A stretch of 16,862 bases of DNA, taken from assembly GCA_910577805.1 (NCBI GenBank), contig CAJTOE010000037.1, forward strand, positions 1-16,862, read 5' to 3'. The notes beneath the pieces were generated by a model. It saw nothing but the letters and a program-made list of their open reading frames with translations. It searched no databases and was not told the origin of the DNA. Of the stretch, positions 1 through 7,044 are shown one piece after another. The translations under genes were made by a program, and so were the position numbers. Each line of letters starts with the position of its first letter. The stretch's first letter is position 1. This DNA comes from an uncultured Oscillospiraceae bacterium (lineage in GTDB: Bacteria; Bacillota; Clostridia; Oscillospirales; Oscillospiraceae).

Positions 1-2
1 AA

Positions 3-317
3 GTCTGGACCTGCTCCCTGACGCGGTTCGTATGGCACTCGATTCTGTTTCGCAGCTGGATTGCCTGCATTGGTTTGCCGCTTCTGCTTATTGTTAGCTT
101 TTTTGAAGGTTGCTATAATCTCAGTCAGATGGGAGAATTGTGCCGGATTGTGGATGCTGCTTTTGCAGAGTGTCATCCTGAAATACCCTGGCGTGAAATG
201 AACGGCCTTCGAAATCGCATCGTCCACGATTATGAGGGAGTAAACCTTCGGCTTGTGTGGGAGATTATCAGCGGAGATATTCCGAGTCTGAGGAACATCT
301 TGAAGGCATTGCTGTAA
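3..317 (+). CDS. HepT-like (DUF86) toxin, 3' part only
   Basis: The reading frame is open from the window edge to TAA at 315-317. The last 60 or so residues match the C-terminal half of HepT-like proteins (MNT/HepT toxin-antitoxin family). They contain the patterns QMGEL, HPEIPWRE and GLRNRIVHDYEGV; the last includes the RX4HXY motif (RNRIVHDY) that defines the HEPN RNase active site. HepT toxins are known to be neutralised by an adjacent MNT nucleotidyltransferase antitoxin, which would lie outside the window. Residues before about position 90 do not look like the usual HepT N-terminal helices, and the only early start in the window is a TTG at 75 with no clear Shine-Dalgarno. The gene may therefore be frameshifted or 5'-truncated rather than just cut by the window. 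The family call is good; intactness is doubtful. Confidence 0.65.
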   Translation, partial: VWTCSLTRFVWHSILFRSWIACIGLPLLLIVSFFEGCYNLSQMGELCRIVDAAFAECHPEIPWREMNGLRNRIVHDYEGVNLRLVWEIISGDIPSLRNILKALL

Positions 318-379
318 GATGTGAAAGCAAGCAATTTACCAGACCGCATATCTCATTTTTTGACTGGAGGAATGAGACC

Positions 380-730
380 TTGCAAGAACAGCGATTTACA
401 AAACGGGATTGGACACTTTTCCGCAGTAAAATTGGCAGCTGGCAGGAGGCCTACATGGGCAGACTATGCGGTGAATACATAGAACTGCTGAGCGGCGATG
501 GTGATCCGTCAGAAAAATTCTGGCAGTTGGAAAAGCGGATAAGAAGTGACAAAAGAAATCCAGGCGTCCAGCTGGAGATGACCCGAACAAACTTTATCTA
601 CAACATCATTTCGCTTATCAGCAATGACGTAATCAGCATGAAAGACCTTGAGGATTTTAGCGATAAGTTGAAGGAGACTGTAAGAGTCTTTCTTGAACGG
701 CAGAGCCGGAACTACTCGGATGAAGATTGA
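380..730 (+). CDS. Small conserved hypothetical protein, TTG start
   Basis: This encodes 116 residues of no assigned function. The frame is open from 257, but the first 40 codons overlap the HepT-like gene and look non-coding. A TTG at 380 is preceded by GGAGG at 366-370 with 9-base spacing, so I place the start there (MQEQRFTKRDWTLFRSKI...). The product is charged and predicted mostly helical. Features include a WTLFRSKIGSWQEAYMGRL segment, a GDGDPSEKFWQLEKRI segment and an acidic tail ending SDED. It resembles short hypothetical proteins common on Clostridia mobile elements, some of which carry an unsupported 'multidrug transporter' label; no membrane segment is visible. It starts 62 bases after the HepT-like stop and may be co-transcribed with it. 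The frame stays open past the TGA for another 45 codons (see findings). Confidence 0.7.
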   Translation: MQEQRFTKRDWTLFRSKIGSWQEAYMGRLCGEYIELLSGDGDPSEKFWQLEKRIRSDKRNPGVQLEMTRTNFIYNIISLISNDVISMKDLEDFSDKLKETVRVFLERQSRNYSDED

Positions 731-842
731 TACCAGGCAGGTAGCGTACAGGCCAGCAGAACAAGGGGCGGCAGACCGAAGAAACAGCCCGCTGTCCAAA
801 AAATTTTCGAAAGCCGTCTGTGGTATTTCTGTGGTCAAAAGA

Positions 843-874
843 AAAATCACCCCAGTTTTCACTGAGGTGATTTT
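843..874. terminator. Bidirectional hairpin terminator
   Basis: A 9-bp stem (843-851 with 866-874) continues after one mismatch into a 4-bp stem (853-856 with 861-864) around a TTTC loop. The outer arms are AAAA on one side and TTTT on the other, so it can act on both strands. It lies 5 bases beyond the CCA end of tRNA-Ala and probably terminates that transcript. It could also end transcription from the small genes at 3-730. Confidence 0.75.
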
Positions 875-879
875 CTTAT

Positions 880-955
880 TGGTGGACCTGATCGGATTCG
901 AACCGACGACCCCTACAATGCGAATGTAGTGCGCTCCCAGCTGCGCTACAGGCCC
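880..955 (-). tRNA. tRNA-Ala (anticodon CGC)
   Basis: A 76-base cloverleaf reads on the minus strand from GGGCCTG at 955 to an encoded CCA at 880-882. The acceptor stem is GGGCCTG with CAGGTCC, including the G3:U70 wobble that is the classic alanine identity element. The D stem is GCGC/GCGC. The anticodon stem CTACA/TGTAG encloses TTCGCAT, giving anticodon CGC, which reads GCG. The T arm has the standard TTCGAAT loop with a 5-bp stem. The tRNA has its own promoter just upstream and a hairpin terminator just downstream. Its 3' end points to the AT-richer stretch at 1-730, so it is a candidate integration site. Confidence 0.95.
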
Positions 956-984
956 ATGCCACACTGATATAAAACAGCTTATTC

Positions 985-1012
985 ATTATACCAGATTTTC
1001 CAGTAATGTAAA
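985..1012 (-). promoter_or_regulatory. Promoter of tRNA-Ala
   Basis: On the minus strand, TTTACA (1012-1007) is followed after 16 bases by a perfect TATAAT (990-985). This places the transcription start about 20-25 bases before the tRNA 5' end at 955. The promoter sits about 20 bases past the gtrA stop, with no hairpin between them. Confidence 0.8.
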
Positions 1013-1031
1013 GACCTTTTTCGCAATTTCT

Positions 1032-1436
1032 TCAAGTTTTTTTAAAAATAAAAAGCTTGCTGGCGGCGTAGTTCAGTACGATCACCAAAATATTGGACAA
1101 AAGCTTCCACAAAAGGCCGTTTCCGCCCCTGAAATCCACACAATACGCCATAATTGCCACATCCAGCGCCCCGGTCAGCAGCCGGCACCCAAAAAAGGAC
1201 GCCAGCTCCCGCAGCCGCCCGGTCAGGGTGTTCTGCCGGCTCTCAAACACAAAGCTGCGGTTGGTGAAAAAAGCGAACAGTACGGAGACCACCCACGCCG
1301 CCGCCGTGCTGGGGACGTTCTCCGCCCCCAGCCGGTCGTACAGCACATGGTAGCACGCCAGGTTGACCAGGGTGGTACACACCCCGAAAACCAGATATAA
1401 GATAACGGTTTTATACGTTTCGTATATTTTTCTCAC
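1032..1436 (-). CDS. GtrA-family small membrane protein
   Basis: A protein of 134 residues with four predicted transmembrane helices, matching the GtrA/DPMS domain in length and layout. GtrA proteins are thought to help move polyprenyl-linked sugars across the membrane or to anchor glycosyltransferases. Visible family features are the first-helix segment LVFGVCTTLVNL, FAFFTNRSFVF after helix 2, and the C-terminal LNYAASKLFIFKK. The frame is open to 1529, but that extension overlaps the end of prfC. I choose GTG at 1436 because it starts right at the domain (VRKIYETYK) and has AGGGG 5-8 bases upstream. It lies 17 bases after the prfC stop, so it is the last gene of the ABC-F/prfC operon. The link to translation genes is probably only positional; no glycosyltransferase is adjacent. 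Confidence 0.85.
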   Translation of the reverse strand: MRKIYETYKTVILYLVFGVCTTLVNLACYHVLYDRLGAENVPSTAAAWVVSVLFAFFTNRSFVFESRQNTLTGRLRELASFFGCRLLTGALDVAIMAYCVDFRGGNGLLWKLLSNILVIVLNYAASKLFIFKKT

Positions 1437-1453
1437 AGCGCCCCTGCTTCCTG

Positions 1454-3058
1454 TCAGGAAAATTTCGCCCCGCCGAACTCCGCCAGCTGCAAGCCCTTGT
1501 TCCGGTCCTGCACCCACTGGATGGACCACTGGGAGGCAAACAGCAGCAGCTGACTGCCCTTGTAGTCCTCCACCAGCTTCGCGTCCGCGGGCAGCAGCAA
1601 ATCGTGTTCCTGGTAGGGAGGCGCGTCCGGGTCCTCCCGGACGATCCAGCGCAGATACTCAAAGGGCAGGCTCTCTTTGTACAGCTCCACGTTGTACTCG
1701 CTGCGCAGCCGGTACTCCAGCACGTCGAACTGGAGCGTACCCACCACGCCCACAATGACCTCCTCCATGCCGGAGTAAGGGGTCTTGAAAATCTGGATAG
1801 CCCCCTCCTGGGCGATCTGCTCCACGCCCTTTAAAAACTGCTTGCGCTTCATGGTATCCACCGAGCGGATACGCTGGAAATGCTCCGGCGCAAATGTGGG
1901 GATGGGGTCGAACTTGATTTTGCGGCTGGGACTGCACAGCGTATCGCCAATGGCGAACACCCCTGGGTCAAACACGCCGATGATGTCCCCGGCGTAGGCC
2001 TCCTCGATGATTTCCCGCTCCGCCGCCATGAGCTGTTGGGGGCGGGAGAGCCGTATCTTCTTGCCCGCCTGCACATGATAGACCTCTTTGTCCGCGTCGA
2101 ACCGGCCGGACACCACCCGCAAAAACGCGATGCGGTCCCGGTGGGCCTTGTTCATGTTGGCCTGGATTTTAAAGACAAAGGCGGCAAACTCCCCGTCAAA
2201 GCTGTCCACCGTATCCTCTCCGGCCTGCCGGGGCAGGGGCGGGGAGGTCATACGCAAAAATTCCTCCAAAAAGGGTTCTACGCCGAAGTTGGTCAGGGCG
2301 GACCCGAAAAACACCGGAGATAACTTCCCGTGGCGGACCCGGTCCAGGTCCAGGTCACAGGAGGCCCCGTCCAGAAGCTCGATCTCGTCCGTCAGGGCGT
2401 TCTTCTTGTCCTCCCCGATGAGTCCGGCCAGAGCCGGGTCGTCCAGCTCGATCTGCGTAGCGGTAGCCGCCTTGGCGTTGGTGTTGGAGGTAAAGTGAAT
2501 GATCTGTCGTTTCTGCCGGTCGTAGACCCCCTGAAATTCCTTGCCGCAGCCGATGGGCCAGTTGATGGCGTAGGTGTCGATGCCCAGTTCCTTTTCCAGC
2601 TCCTCGCACAGCTCGAAGGGGTCTCTGGCCTCCCGGTCCATCTTGTTGATAAACGTAAAGATCGGGATGTCCCGCAGGGCGCACACCTTAAAAAGCTTCC
2701 GGGTCTGGGCCTCCACACCCTTGGCCGCGTCAATGACCATCACCGCGGAATCCGCCGCCATCAGGGTCCGGTAGGTGTCCTCCGAAAAGTCCTGGTGGCC
2801 GGGGGTGTCCAGAATGTTGATGCAGAACCCCTCGTACTGGAACTGCATCACCGAGGAGGTCACGGAGATGCCGCGCTGCTTTTCAATCTCCATCCAGTCG
2901 GAGGTAGCGGCGCGGGTGTTTTTCTTGCCCTTCACCTGGCCCGCCTGGGCGATGGCCCCGCCGTAGAGCAGGAACTTTTCCGTCAGCGTGGTTTTACCCG
3001 CGTCTGGGTGGGAGATGATAGCGAACGTCCTGCGGCGCTTGATTTCCGATGCAAACAT
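1454..3058 (-). CDS. prfC: Peptide chain release factor 3 (RF3)
   Basis: A 534-residue translational GTPase, the usual RF3 length. RF3 acts in the cytoplasm on the ribosome, where it speeds removal of RF1/RF2 after termination. All G motifs are visible: G1 SHPDAGKTT (residues 16-24), the switch I region with RGISVTSS (62-69), G3 DTPGH (84-88) and G4 NKMD (138-141). The DWMEIEKQRG segment is also typical of RF3 rather than EF-G. The C-terminal part continues in frame to a normal end. The ATG at 3058 has GGGAGG 5-6 bases upstream. It lies 12 bases after the ABC-F stop and 17 before gtrA, so the three genes are very likely co-transcribed. Confidence 0.95.
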   Translation of the reverse strand: MFASEIKRRRTFAIISHPDAGKTTLTEKFLLYGGAIAQAGQVKGKKNTRAATSDWMEIEKQRGISVTSSVMQFQYEGFCINILDTPGHQDFSEDTYRTLMAADSAVMVIDAAKGVEAQTRKLFKVCALRDIPIFTFINKMDREARDPFELCEELEKELGIDTYAINWPIGCGKEFQGVYDRQKRQIIHFTSNTNAKAATATQIELDDPALAGLIGEDKKNALTDEIELLDGASCDLDLDRVRHGKLSPVFFGSALTNFGVEPFLEEFLRMTSPPLPRQAGEDTVDSFDGEFAAFVFKIQANMNKAHRDRIAFLRVVSGRFDADKEVYHVQAGKKIRLSRPQQLMAAEREIIEEAYAGDIIGVFDPGVFAIGDTLCSPSRKIKFDPIPTFAPEHFQRIRSVDTMKRKQFLKGVEQIAQEGAIQIFKTPYSGMEEVIVGVVGTLQFDVLEYRLRSEYNVELYKESLPFEYLRWIVREDPDAPPYQEHDLLLPADAKLVEDYKGSQLLLFASQWSIQWVQDRNKGLQLAEFGGAKFS

Positions 3059-3070
3059 GATTTCCTCCCG

Positions 3071-4666
3071 TTACTGGTCCTTCTGGCTGTTGAGATATTC
3101 GTCATAGGTCATTTTCCGGTCAATGAGCTGGCCGCCGCTGGTGAAGTCAAAGACCCGGTTGCACACCGTCTCAATGAGCTGGTGGTCATGGGAGGCCAGC
3201 AGAACATTGCACTTCACCGCCTCCAGGCCCTTGTTCAGCGCGGCGATGGACTCCAGGTCCAGGTGGTTCGTGGGCTGGTCCAGCATGAGCACGTTGGCCC
3301 CGGAGAGCATCATGCGGGAGAGCATACACCGGACCTTCTCGCCGCCGGACAGGACTTTTACGGCCTTATACACCTCGTCGCCGGAGAAGAGCATTCTTCC
3401 CAAAAAGCCCCGCAGATACTGCTCCTGGGGGTCGGGGGAGTACTGCCGGAGCCACTGGACGAGATTGTCCTCACAGCCCTCAAAAAAACCGGTGTTGTCC
3501 GTGGGGAAATAGGAGAACGTGGCGGTCTGGCCCCACTTGACCGTGCCCTCGTCGGGCTCCAGCTCCCCGGCCAGGATTTTGAACAGGGCGGTGTGGGCCT
3601 TCTCGTTGTCTCCAACGAAGGCGATCTTGTCCCCGTGGCCCACGATAAAGCTGACTTTATCCAGGACCTTTACGCCGTCAATGGTCTTGCTCACGTCGGT
3701 CACGAACAGGATGTCCTTCCCCACCTCCCGGTCCGGGGAAAAGCCCACCCAGGGGTAGCGCCGGGAGGAGGCGGGCATCTCCTCCACCGTCAGCTTGTCC
3801 AGCAGCTTGCGCCGGGCGGTAGCCTGCTTGCTCTTGGACTTGTTGGCGGAGAACCGGGAAATAAAATCCTGCAATTCCTTGATTTTTTCCTCGTTGCGCT
3901 TGTTCTGGTTCTTCACCAGCTGCTGCACCAGCTGAGAGGACTCGTACCAGAAGTCGTAGTTGCCTACGTACATTTTGATTTTGCCGTAGTCGATATCGAC
4001 GATGTGGGTACACACGGTATTCAGGAAGTGCCGGTCATGGGAGACAACGATCACCGTTCCCTCGAAATCCAGCAAAAAGTCCTCCAGCCAGTTCACCGCG
4101 TCAATGTCCAGGTTGTTGGTGGGCTCGTCCATCATCAGGATATCCGGACTGCCGAACAGGGCCTGGGCCAGCAGGACCTTCACCTTCAGCCGGGGGTCCA
4201 GATTGGCCATCTCGCTCTGGTGCAGATCCGTGCCCACCCCTAAGCCTTGCAGGATACGGCTGGCGTCGCTCTCGGCCTCCCAGCCTCCCAGCTCGGCGTA
4301 CTCCTCCTCCAGCTGGCAGGCCAGCATTCCGTCCTCGTCGGTCATCTCCTCCTTGGCGTAGAGCGCTTCCTTTTCCTTGCCGATCTCATAGAGGCGCAGG
4401 TTGCCCATAATGACCGTGTCCATCACAGTATACGCGTCGTAGGCGTTCTGATTCTGTTTCAGCACGGACATGCGGATTTTGGGCAGGATAGAGACCTCGC
4501 CGCTGGTGGACTCCAGCTCACCGGAGAGGATTTTCAGAAACGTGGACTTGCCCGCGCCGTTGGCGCCAATGATGCCGTAGCAGTTGCCCTGGACGAATTG
4601 CAGGTCCACGTGGGAGAACAGAGGCTGGCCGCCGTATTGCAGCCCCAGATCAGTGACAGTAATCAT
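3071..4666 (-). CDS. ABC-F family ATPase, YbiT/YkpA-like
   Basis: A 531-residue protein with two ABC domains and no transmembrane segments, which places it in ABC-F (ribosome-associated translation factors and resistance proteins). It resembles E. coli YbiT, for example SHDRHFLNTVCTH and the charged inter-domain linker with FISRFSANKSKSKQAT. Domain 1 has an intact Walker A GANGAGKST (34-42) and Walker B with DEPTNNLD (E181), but a degenerate signature LDPRLKVK (156-163). Domain 2 has the good signature LSGGEKVR (439-446). Its Walker A position reads GDNEKAHTA, with H358 where lysine is expected, and its Walker B ends DQPTNHLD, with Q464 instead of the catalytic glutamate. A weak domain-1 signature and a loose domain-2 P-loop occur in relatives as I recall them; the Q and H are the notable changes. 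ATG 4666 has AGGAG about 12 bases upstream. It is first in the operon with prfC. The client ribosomal state is unknown. Confidence 0.9.
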   Translation of the reverse strand: MITVTDLGLQYGGQPLFSHVDLQFVQGNCYGIIGANGAGKSTFLKILSGELESTSGEVSILPKIRMSVLKQNQNAYDAYTVMDTVIMGNLRLYEIGKEKEALYAKEEMTDEDGMLACQLEEEYAELGGWEAESDASRILQGLGVGTDLHQSEMANLDPRLKVKVLLAQALFGSPDILMMDEPTNNLDIDAVNWLEDFLLDFEGTVIVVSHDRHFLNTVCTHIVDIDYGKIKMYVGNYDFWYESSQLVQQLVKNQNKRNEEKIKELQDFISRFSANKSKSKQATARRKLLDKLTVEEMPASSRRYPWVGFSPDREVGKDILFVTDVSKTIDGVKVLDKVSFIVGHGDKIAFVGDNEKAHTALFKILAGELEPDEGTVKWGQTATFSYFPTDNTGFFEGCEDNLVQWLRQYSPDPQEQYLRGFLGRMLFSGDEVYKAVKVLSGGEKVRCMLSRMMLSGANVLMLDQPTNHLDLESIAALNKGLEAVKCNVLLASHDHQLIETVCNRVFDFTSGGQLIDRKMTYDEYLNSQKDQ

Positions 4667-4725
4667 CGTTGTGTTAAGCTCCTTTTCCTTCCTATATATA
4701 AAGACAATTAGACATGCCGCACATC

Positions 4726-4754
4726 ATTATAACCGACTGCCTGCGGGATTGCAA
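4726..4754 (-). promoter_or_regulatory. Promoter of the ABC-F/prfC/gtrA operon
   Basis: On the minus strand, TTGCAA (4754-4749) and a perfect TATAAT (4731-4726) are separated by 17 bases. The leader to the ATG at 4666 is about 55 bases and shows no attenuator hairpin or riboswitch-like fold. It is divergent from the ansA promoter. Confidence 0.8.
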
Positions 4755-4791
4755 GGGGCGTTGGGGCGCAAATTTGGAATAAATGACCGGG

Positions 4792-4838
4792 AGTCTGTGC
4801 GGAATGACCCGCCCAGGGGGTCGGATCCCACAGTTCAC
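4792..4838 (+). repeat. 47-bp hairpin repeat, copy A
   Basis: This copy matches 11640-11686 at 42 of 47 positions, in the same orientation. The core GACCCGCCC...GG(T/G)CGG(A/G)TC forms a hairpin; here the stem has 7 of 9 pairs. The outer edge ends CCCACAGTTCAC. It lies between two divergent promoters in the 298-base gap 4667-4964 and holds no plausible gene. Confidence 0.8.
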
Positions 4839-4887
4839 TCCTTCGCTGAGGGAAAGCCGAAGTGCTGGTGGCAGTCCGGTCTTTTGG

Positions 4888-4916
4888 TTGCATTTTGTTG
4901 GGCAGTATGGTATGCT
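4888..4916 (+). promoter_or_regulatory. Promoter of ansA
   Basis: TTGCAT (4888-4893) and TATGCT (4911-4916) are separated by 17 bases. The expected start leaves a leader of about 40 bases before the ATG at 4965. Confidence 0.7.
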
Positions 4917-4964
4917 GAACACAATACTGACAAGAACAAGTAGCCGTTGGAAGGAGAGCCATCC

Positions 4965-5966
4965 ATGAAACGAATTTTGATGCTGGCCACCGGAGGCACC
5001 ATCGCCTCCAAGGAGTCCGGCCACGGGCTGAGTCCCGCCATCACCTCGGAGGAAATTTTACAGTGCGTGCCCGAAATCGGGGAGCTGTGCCACGTAGAGG
5101 CCATGCAGCTGATGAACCTGGACAGCACCAACATCGGCCCCGCCCACTGGCTGGAGATCAGCGCCGCCCTGGAGGAAAACTACGCCCTGTACGACGGCTT
5201 TGTGGTCACCCACGGCACCGATACCATGGCCTATACCGCCGCCGCACTGTCCTACCTGATTCAAAATTCCCCCAAGCCCATCGTCATTACCGGCTCTCAG
5301 AAGTCTATTCTGCTCCACAACACGGACGCACGGCTCAACCTGTACAACAGCTTTGTCTACGTCACCGACCCTCAGTCCCACGATGTCAGCCTTGTGTTTG
5401 ACGGAAAGGTGATTTTAGGCACCCGTGCCCGGAAGGAGCGGACCAAGAGCTTCAATGCGTTCTCCAGTGTGGACTACCCTGAAATCGCCGTCATTCGGGA
5501 CGGGCGGCTGATTCGCTATCTCACGCCGCCCCCCTATCTCTACGGAGCGCAGCCGGTGTTTTACCACCGTCTGGAAGCCCGTGTGCTGCTGCTGACCCTG
5601 ATTCCCGGCATGGGCGCGGAGGCGCTCCACCAGCTTATGGGGCATTACAAGGCGGTAATCTGCCAATCCTTTGGGGTAGGCGGTCTGCCCGGCGGCGGGG
5701 ACGGCCCCTTTGCCCAGACCATCGGGGAGTGGGTGGCCCACGGCAAAACCTTTGTGATGATGACGCAGGTCCCTTACGAGGGCAGTGATATGGCGGTGTA
5801 TCAGGTGGGCCAGCAGGTCAAGGAGCAGTTCCCTGTGCTGGAGGCCTACAATATGACCATGGAGGCGGCAGTGACCAAGCTGATGTGGGTGCTGGGGCAG
5901 ACGGACAAGCCGGAGGAGATACAACGGCTGTTTTATCTGCCGGTGCAGCACGATTTGATTCGCTGA
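4965..5966 (+). CDS. ansA: L-asparaginase, type I (cytoplasmic)
   Basis: A 333-residue enzyme hydrolysing L-asparagine to aspartate and ammonia. The first catalytic motif is TGGTIAS (residues 9-15, nucleophile T12). The second is THGTDTMAYTA, with the T85-D86 pair. An ITGSQ segment follows, and the C-terminal domain has GVGGLPGG. There is no signal peptide, which fits the type I cytoplasmic form (AnsA) rather than the secreted type II. The frame is open from TTG 4947, but ATG 4965 has AAGGAG at 4951-4956 with 8-base spacing and begins MKRILMLATGGT, so I place the start there. It is a single-gene unit, with its promoter at 4888-4916 and a strong terminator just after the stop. The adjacent LysR gene is convergent, so regulation by it is not implied by position. 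Confidence 0.93.
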   Translation: MKRILMLATGGTIASKESGHGLSPAITSEEILQCVPEIGELCHVEAMQLMNLDSTNIGPAHWLEISAALEENYALYDGFVVTHGTDTMAYTAAALSYLIQNSPKPIVITGSQKSILLHNTDARLNLYNSFVYVTDPQSHDVSLVFDGKVILGTRARKERTKSFNAFSSVDYPEIAVIRDGRLIRYLTPPPYLYGAQPVFYHRLEARVLLLTLIPGMGAEALHQLMGHYKAVICQSFGVGGLPGGGDGPFAQTIGEWVAHGKTFVMMTQVPYEGSDMAVYQVGQQVKEQFPVLEAYNMTMEAAVTKLMWVLGQTDKPEEIQRLFYLPVQHDLIR

Positions 5967-5968
5967 AC

Positions 5969-6002
5969 AAAAAGACAGCGGCCTATAGGCTGCTGTCTTT
6001 TT
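5969..6002. terminator. Bidirectional terminator between ansA and the LysR gene
   Basis: A 15-bp stem (5969-5983 with 5988-6002, one G-U pair) closes a TATA loop. The stem starts AAAAAGACAGC and ends GCTGTCTTTTT, so each strand gets a T tract. It begins 3 bases after the ansA stop and lies 20 bases from the stop of the convergent LysR gene; it serves both. Confidence 0.92.
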
Positions 6003-6021
6003 GCTGTCTGTAAAAATGACT

Positions 6022-6966
6022 TTACGCACTGTGGCTGGGTCCCGGCGCGTAGTTGCACCAGCTGTAGGTCTGCTTGGCAAGATCAATGAGCGCCCTGGCC
6101 GCGGGACTCAGGAAGCCGCTCTTTTTGTAGACCGCCGCCAGGTCACAGGTAAGGGGCGGGTCATCCACCGTGAAGAAGCAGAGCTGCCTTCCACGGTCCA
6201 GCCGCCGCGCCCCGCTCTCCGGCAGGAACGTAAAGCCCATGCCCTCCGAAACCAGGTTGGCGGCGGTGGTCAGGTTGGTGGTCTCGACGGTCTGTTCCGG
6301 CTTCAGATTGTGGATATCAAAGGTGTTGCAGAGGATACGGCCCATGCGCCAGTCCGGAGGGAGCATAATAAGCCGCTCCTGGTCCAGCAGATGCAGGTCA
6401 AAGGGCCTTAAATCCTCCAGCGAGCCGCCGCGCCCCTGGACCAGAGGATGCGCACGGTTGGCCGCCAGAAGGATGCGCTCCTGCATGACCAGCTCATAGG
6501 TCAGCCCGGTGGCGTCGGTGGGGGTCTGCATAAAGCACAGGTCAGTCACATTGTCCGCCACAAGCTCACCCAGCTGGGGGGCGGGCAGCTCATGCAGGAC
6601 CACCTTTACATCCGGGCAGCGCTGGGAGAAGGCGGGCAGCAGGTCCGGCAGGAGGATGGACCCTCTCCAGGTAGCCACGCCGATGTGCAGCGTCTGTTGG
6701 CGGTGGTCCTGGAGCTGGCGCAGGTCGTCCTCCAGCTGGCGGTCCAGGTAGCGCTGGCTCTCCAGGTAGGCCAGGAACAGTTCTCCCGCCGGCATCAGGC
6801 GCAGGGGCGTGTGGGAGCGGTCCAGAAGGGTGACTCCCAGGTTGGCTTCCAGCTTGGCCAGGTACTGGCTCAGGTACGGCTGGGATAAGTACAGCTTTTC
6901 CGCCGATTTGGAGATGCTTCGCTCGTTGGCAATGGTGATGAAGTACTCCGGATTTTTGACAAACAT
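6022..6966 (-). CDS. LysR-family transcriptional regulator
   Basis: A 314-residue DNA-binding regulator. Residues 1-60 form the LysR winged helix-turn-helix (ANERSISKSAEKLYLSQPYL, then LAKLEANLGVTLLDR). Residues about 90-300 form the periplasmic-binding-like effector domain, with HIGVATWRGSILLPDLLPAF at its start and GMGFTFLPE near its end. The helix-turn-helix reads YLSQPYLSQYL where many members have LSQPALSRQI. The effector is not identifiable from sequence. A strong promoter lies just upstream. Both neighbours are poor targets by position: ansA is convergent and the lipoprotein gene is upstream in the same direction. The target may be elsewhere, or the protein may be autoregulated. The ATG at 6966 has only a weak GAGGG-like ribosome site. 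Confidence 0.9.
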   Translation of the reverse strand: MFVKNPEYFITIANERSISKSAEKLYLSQPYLSQYLAKLEANLGVTLLDRSHTPLRLMPAGELFLAYLESQRYLDRQLEDDLRQLQDHRQQTLHIGVATWRGSILLPDLLPAFSQRCPDVKVVLHELPAPQLGELVADNVTDLCFMQTPTDATGLTYELVMQERILLAANRAHPLVQGRGGSLEDLRPFDLHLLDQERLIMLPPDWRMGRILCNTFDIHNLKPEQTVETTNLTTAANLVSEGMGFTFLPESGARRLDRGRQLCFFTVDDPPLTCDLAAVYKKSGFLSPAARALIDLAKQTYSWCNYAPGPSHSA

Positions 6967-7006
6967 GACGGCCCTCGTTTCTGAACATAATCTTAAAATA
7001 AATGGG

Positions 7007-7036
7007 ATTATATCATAGTATGGGGCGTTGTGTCAA
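7007..7036 (-). promoter_or_regulatory. Promoter of the LysR gene
   Basis: On the minus strand, perfect TTGACA (7036-7031) and perfect TATAAT (7012-7007) boxes are separated by 18 bases. The leader to ATG 6966 is about 35 bases. A fragment of the CTCATCCGTC repeat begins 8 bases upstream of the -35 box. Confidence 0.85.
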
Positions 7037-7044
7037 ATTGGAGG

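Noticed and set aside
509..964. An open frame starting MWHGPVAQLGAHYIRIVGVVGSN
   Set aside because: This is the translation of the tRNA-Ala gene and its terminator, a known type of spurious annotation.
2330..4243. A 637-codon open frame on the plus strand
   Set aside because: It lies antisense across both prfC and the ABC-F gene, whose motifs are unmistakable. Long antisense frames are expected in GC-rich coding DNA, and its translation shows no family features.
4667..4964. Riboswitch or T-box in the divergent ABC-F/ansA gap
   Set aside because: Both leaders are short (about 40-55 bases) and the only structure is the 47-bp repeat hairpin, which lies upstream of both transcription starts.
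6022..6966. LysR protein as the regulator of ansA
   Set aside because: The two genes are convergent and share a terminator. LysR regulators usually act on divergent neighbours, and no LysR box is evident at the ansA promoter.
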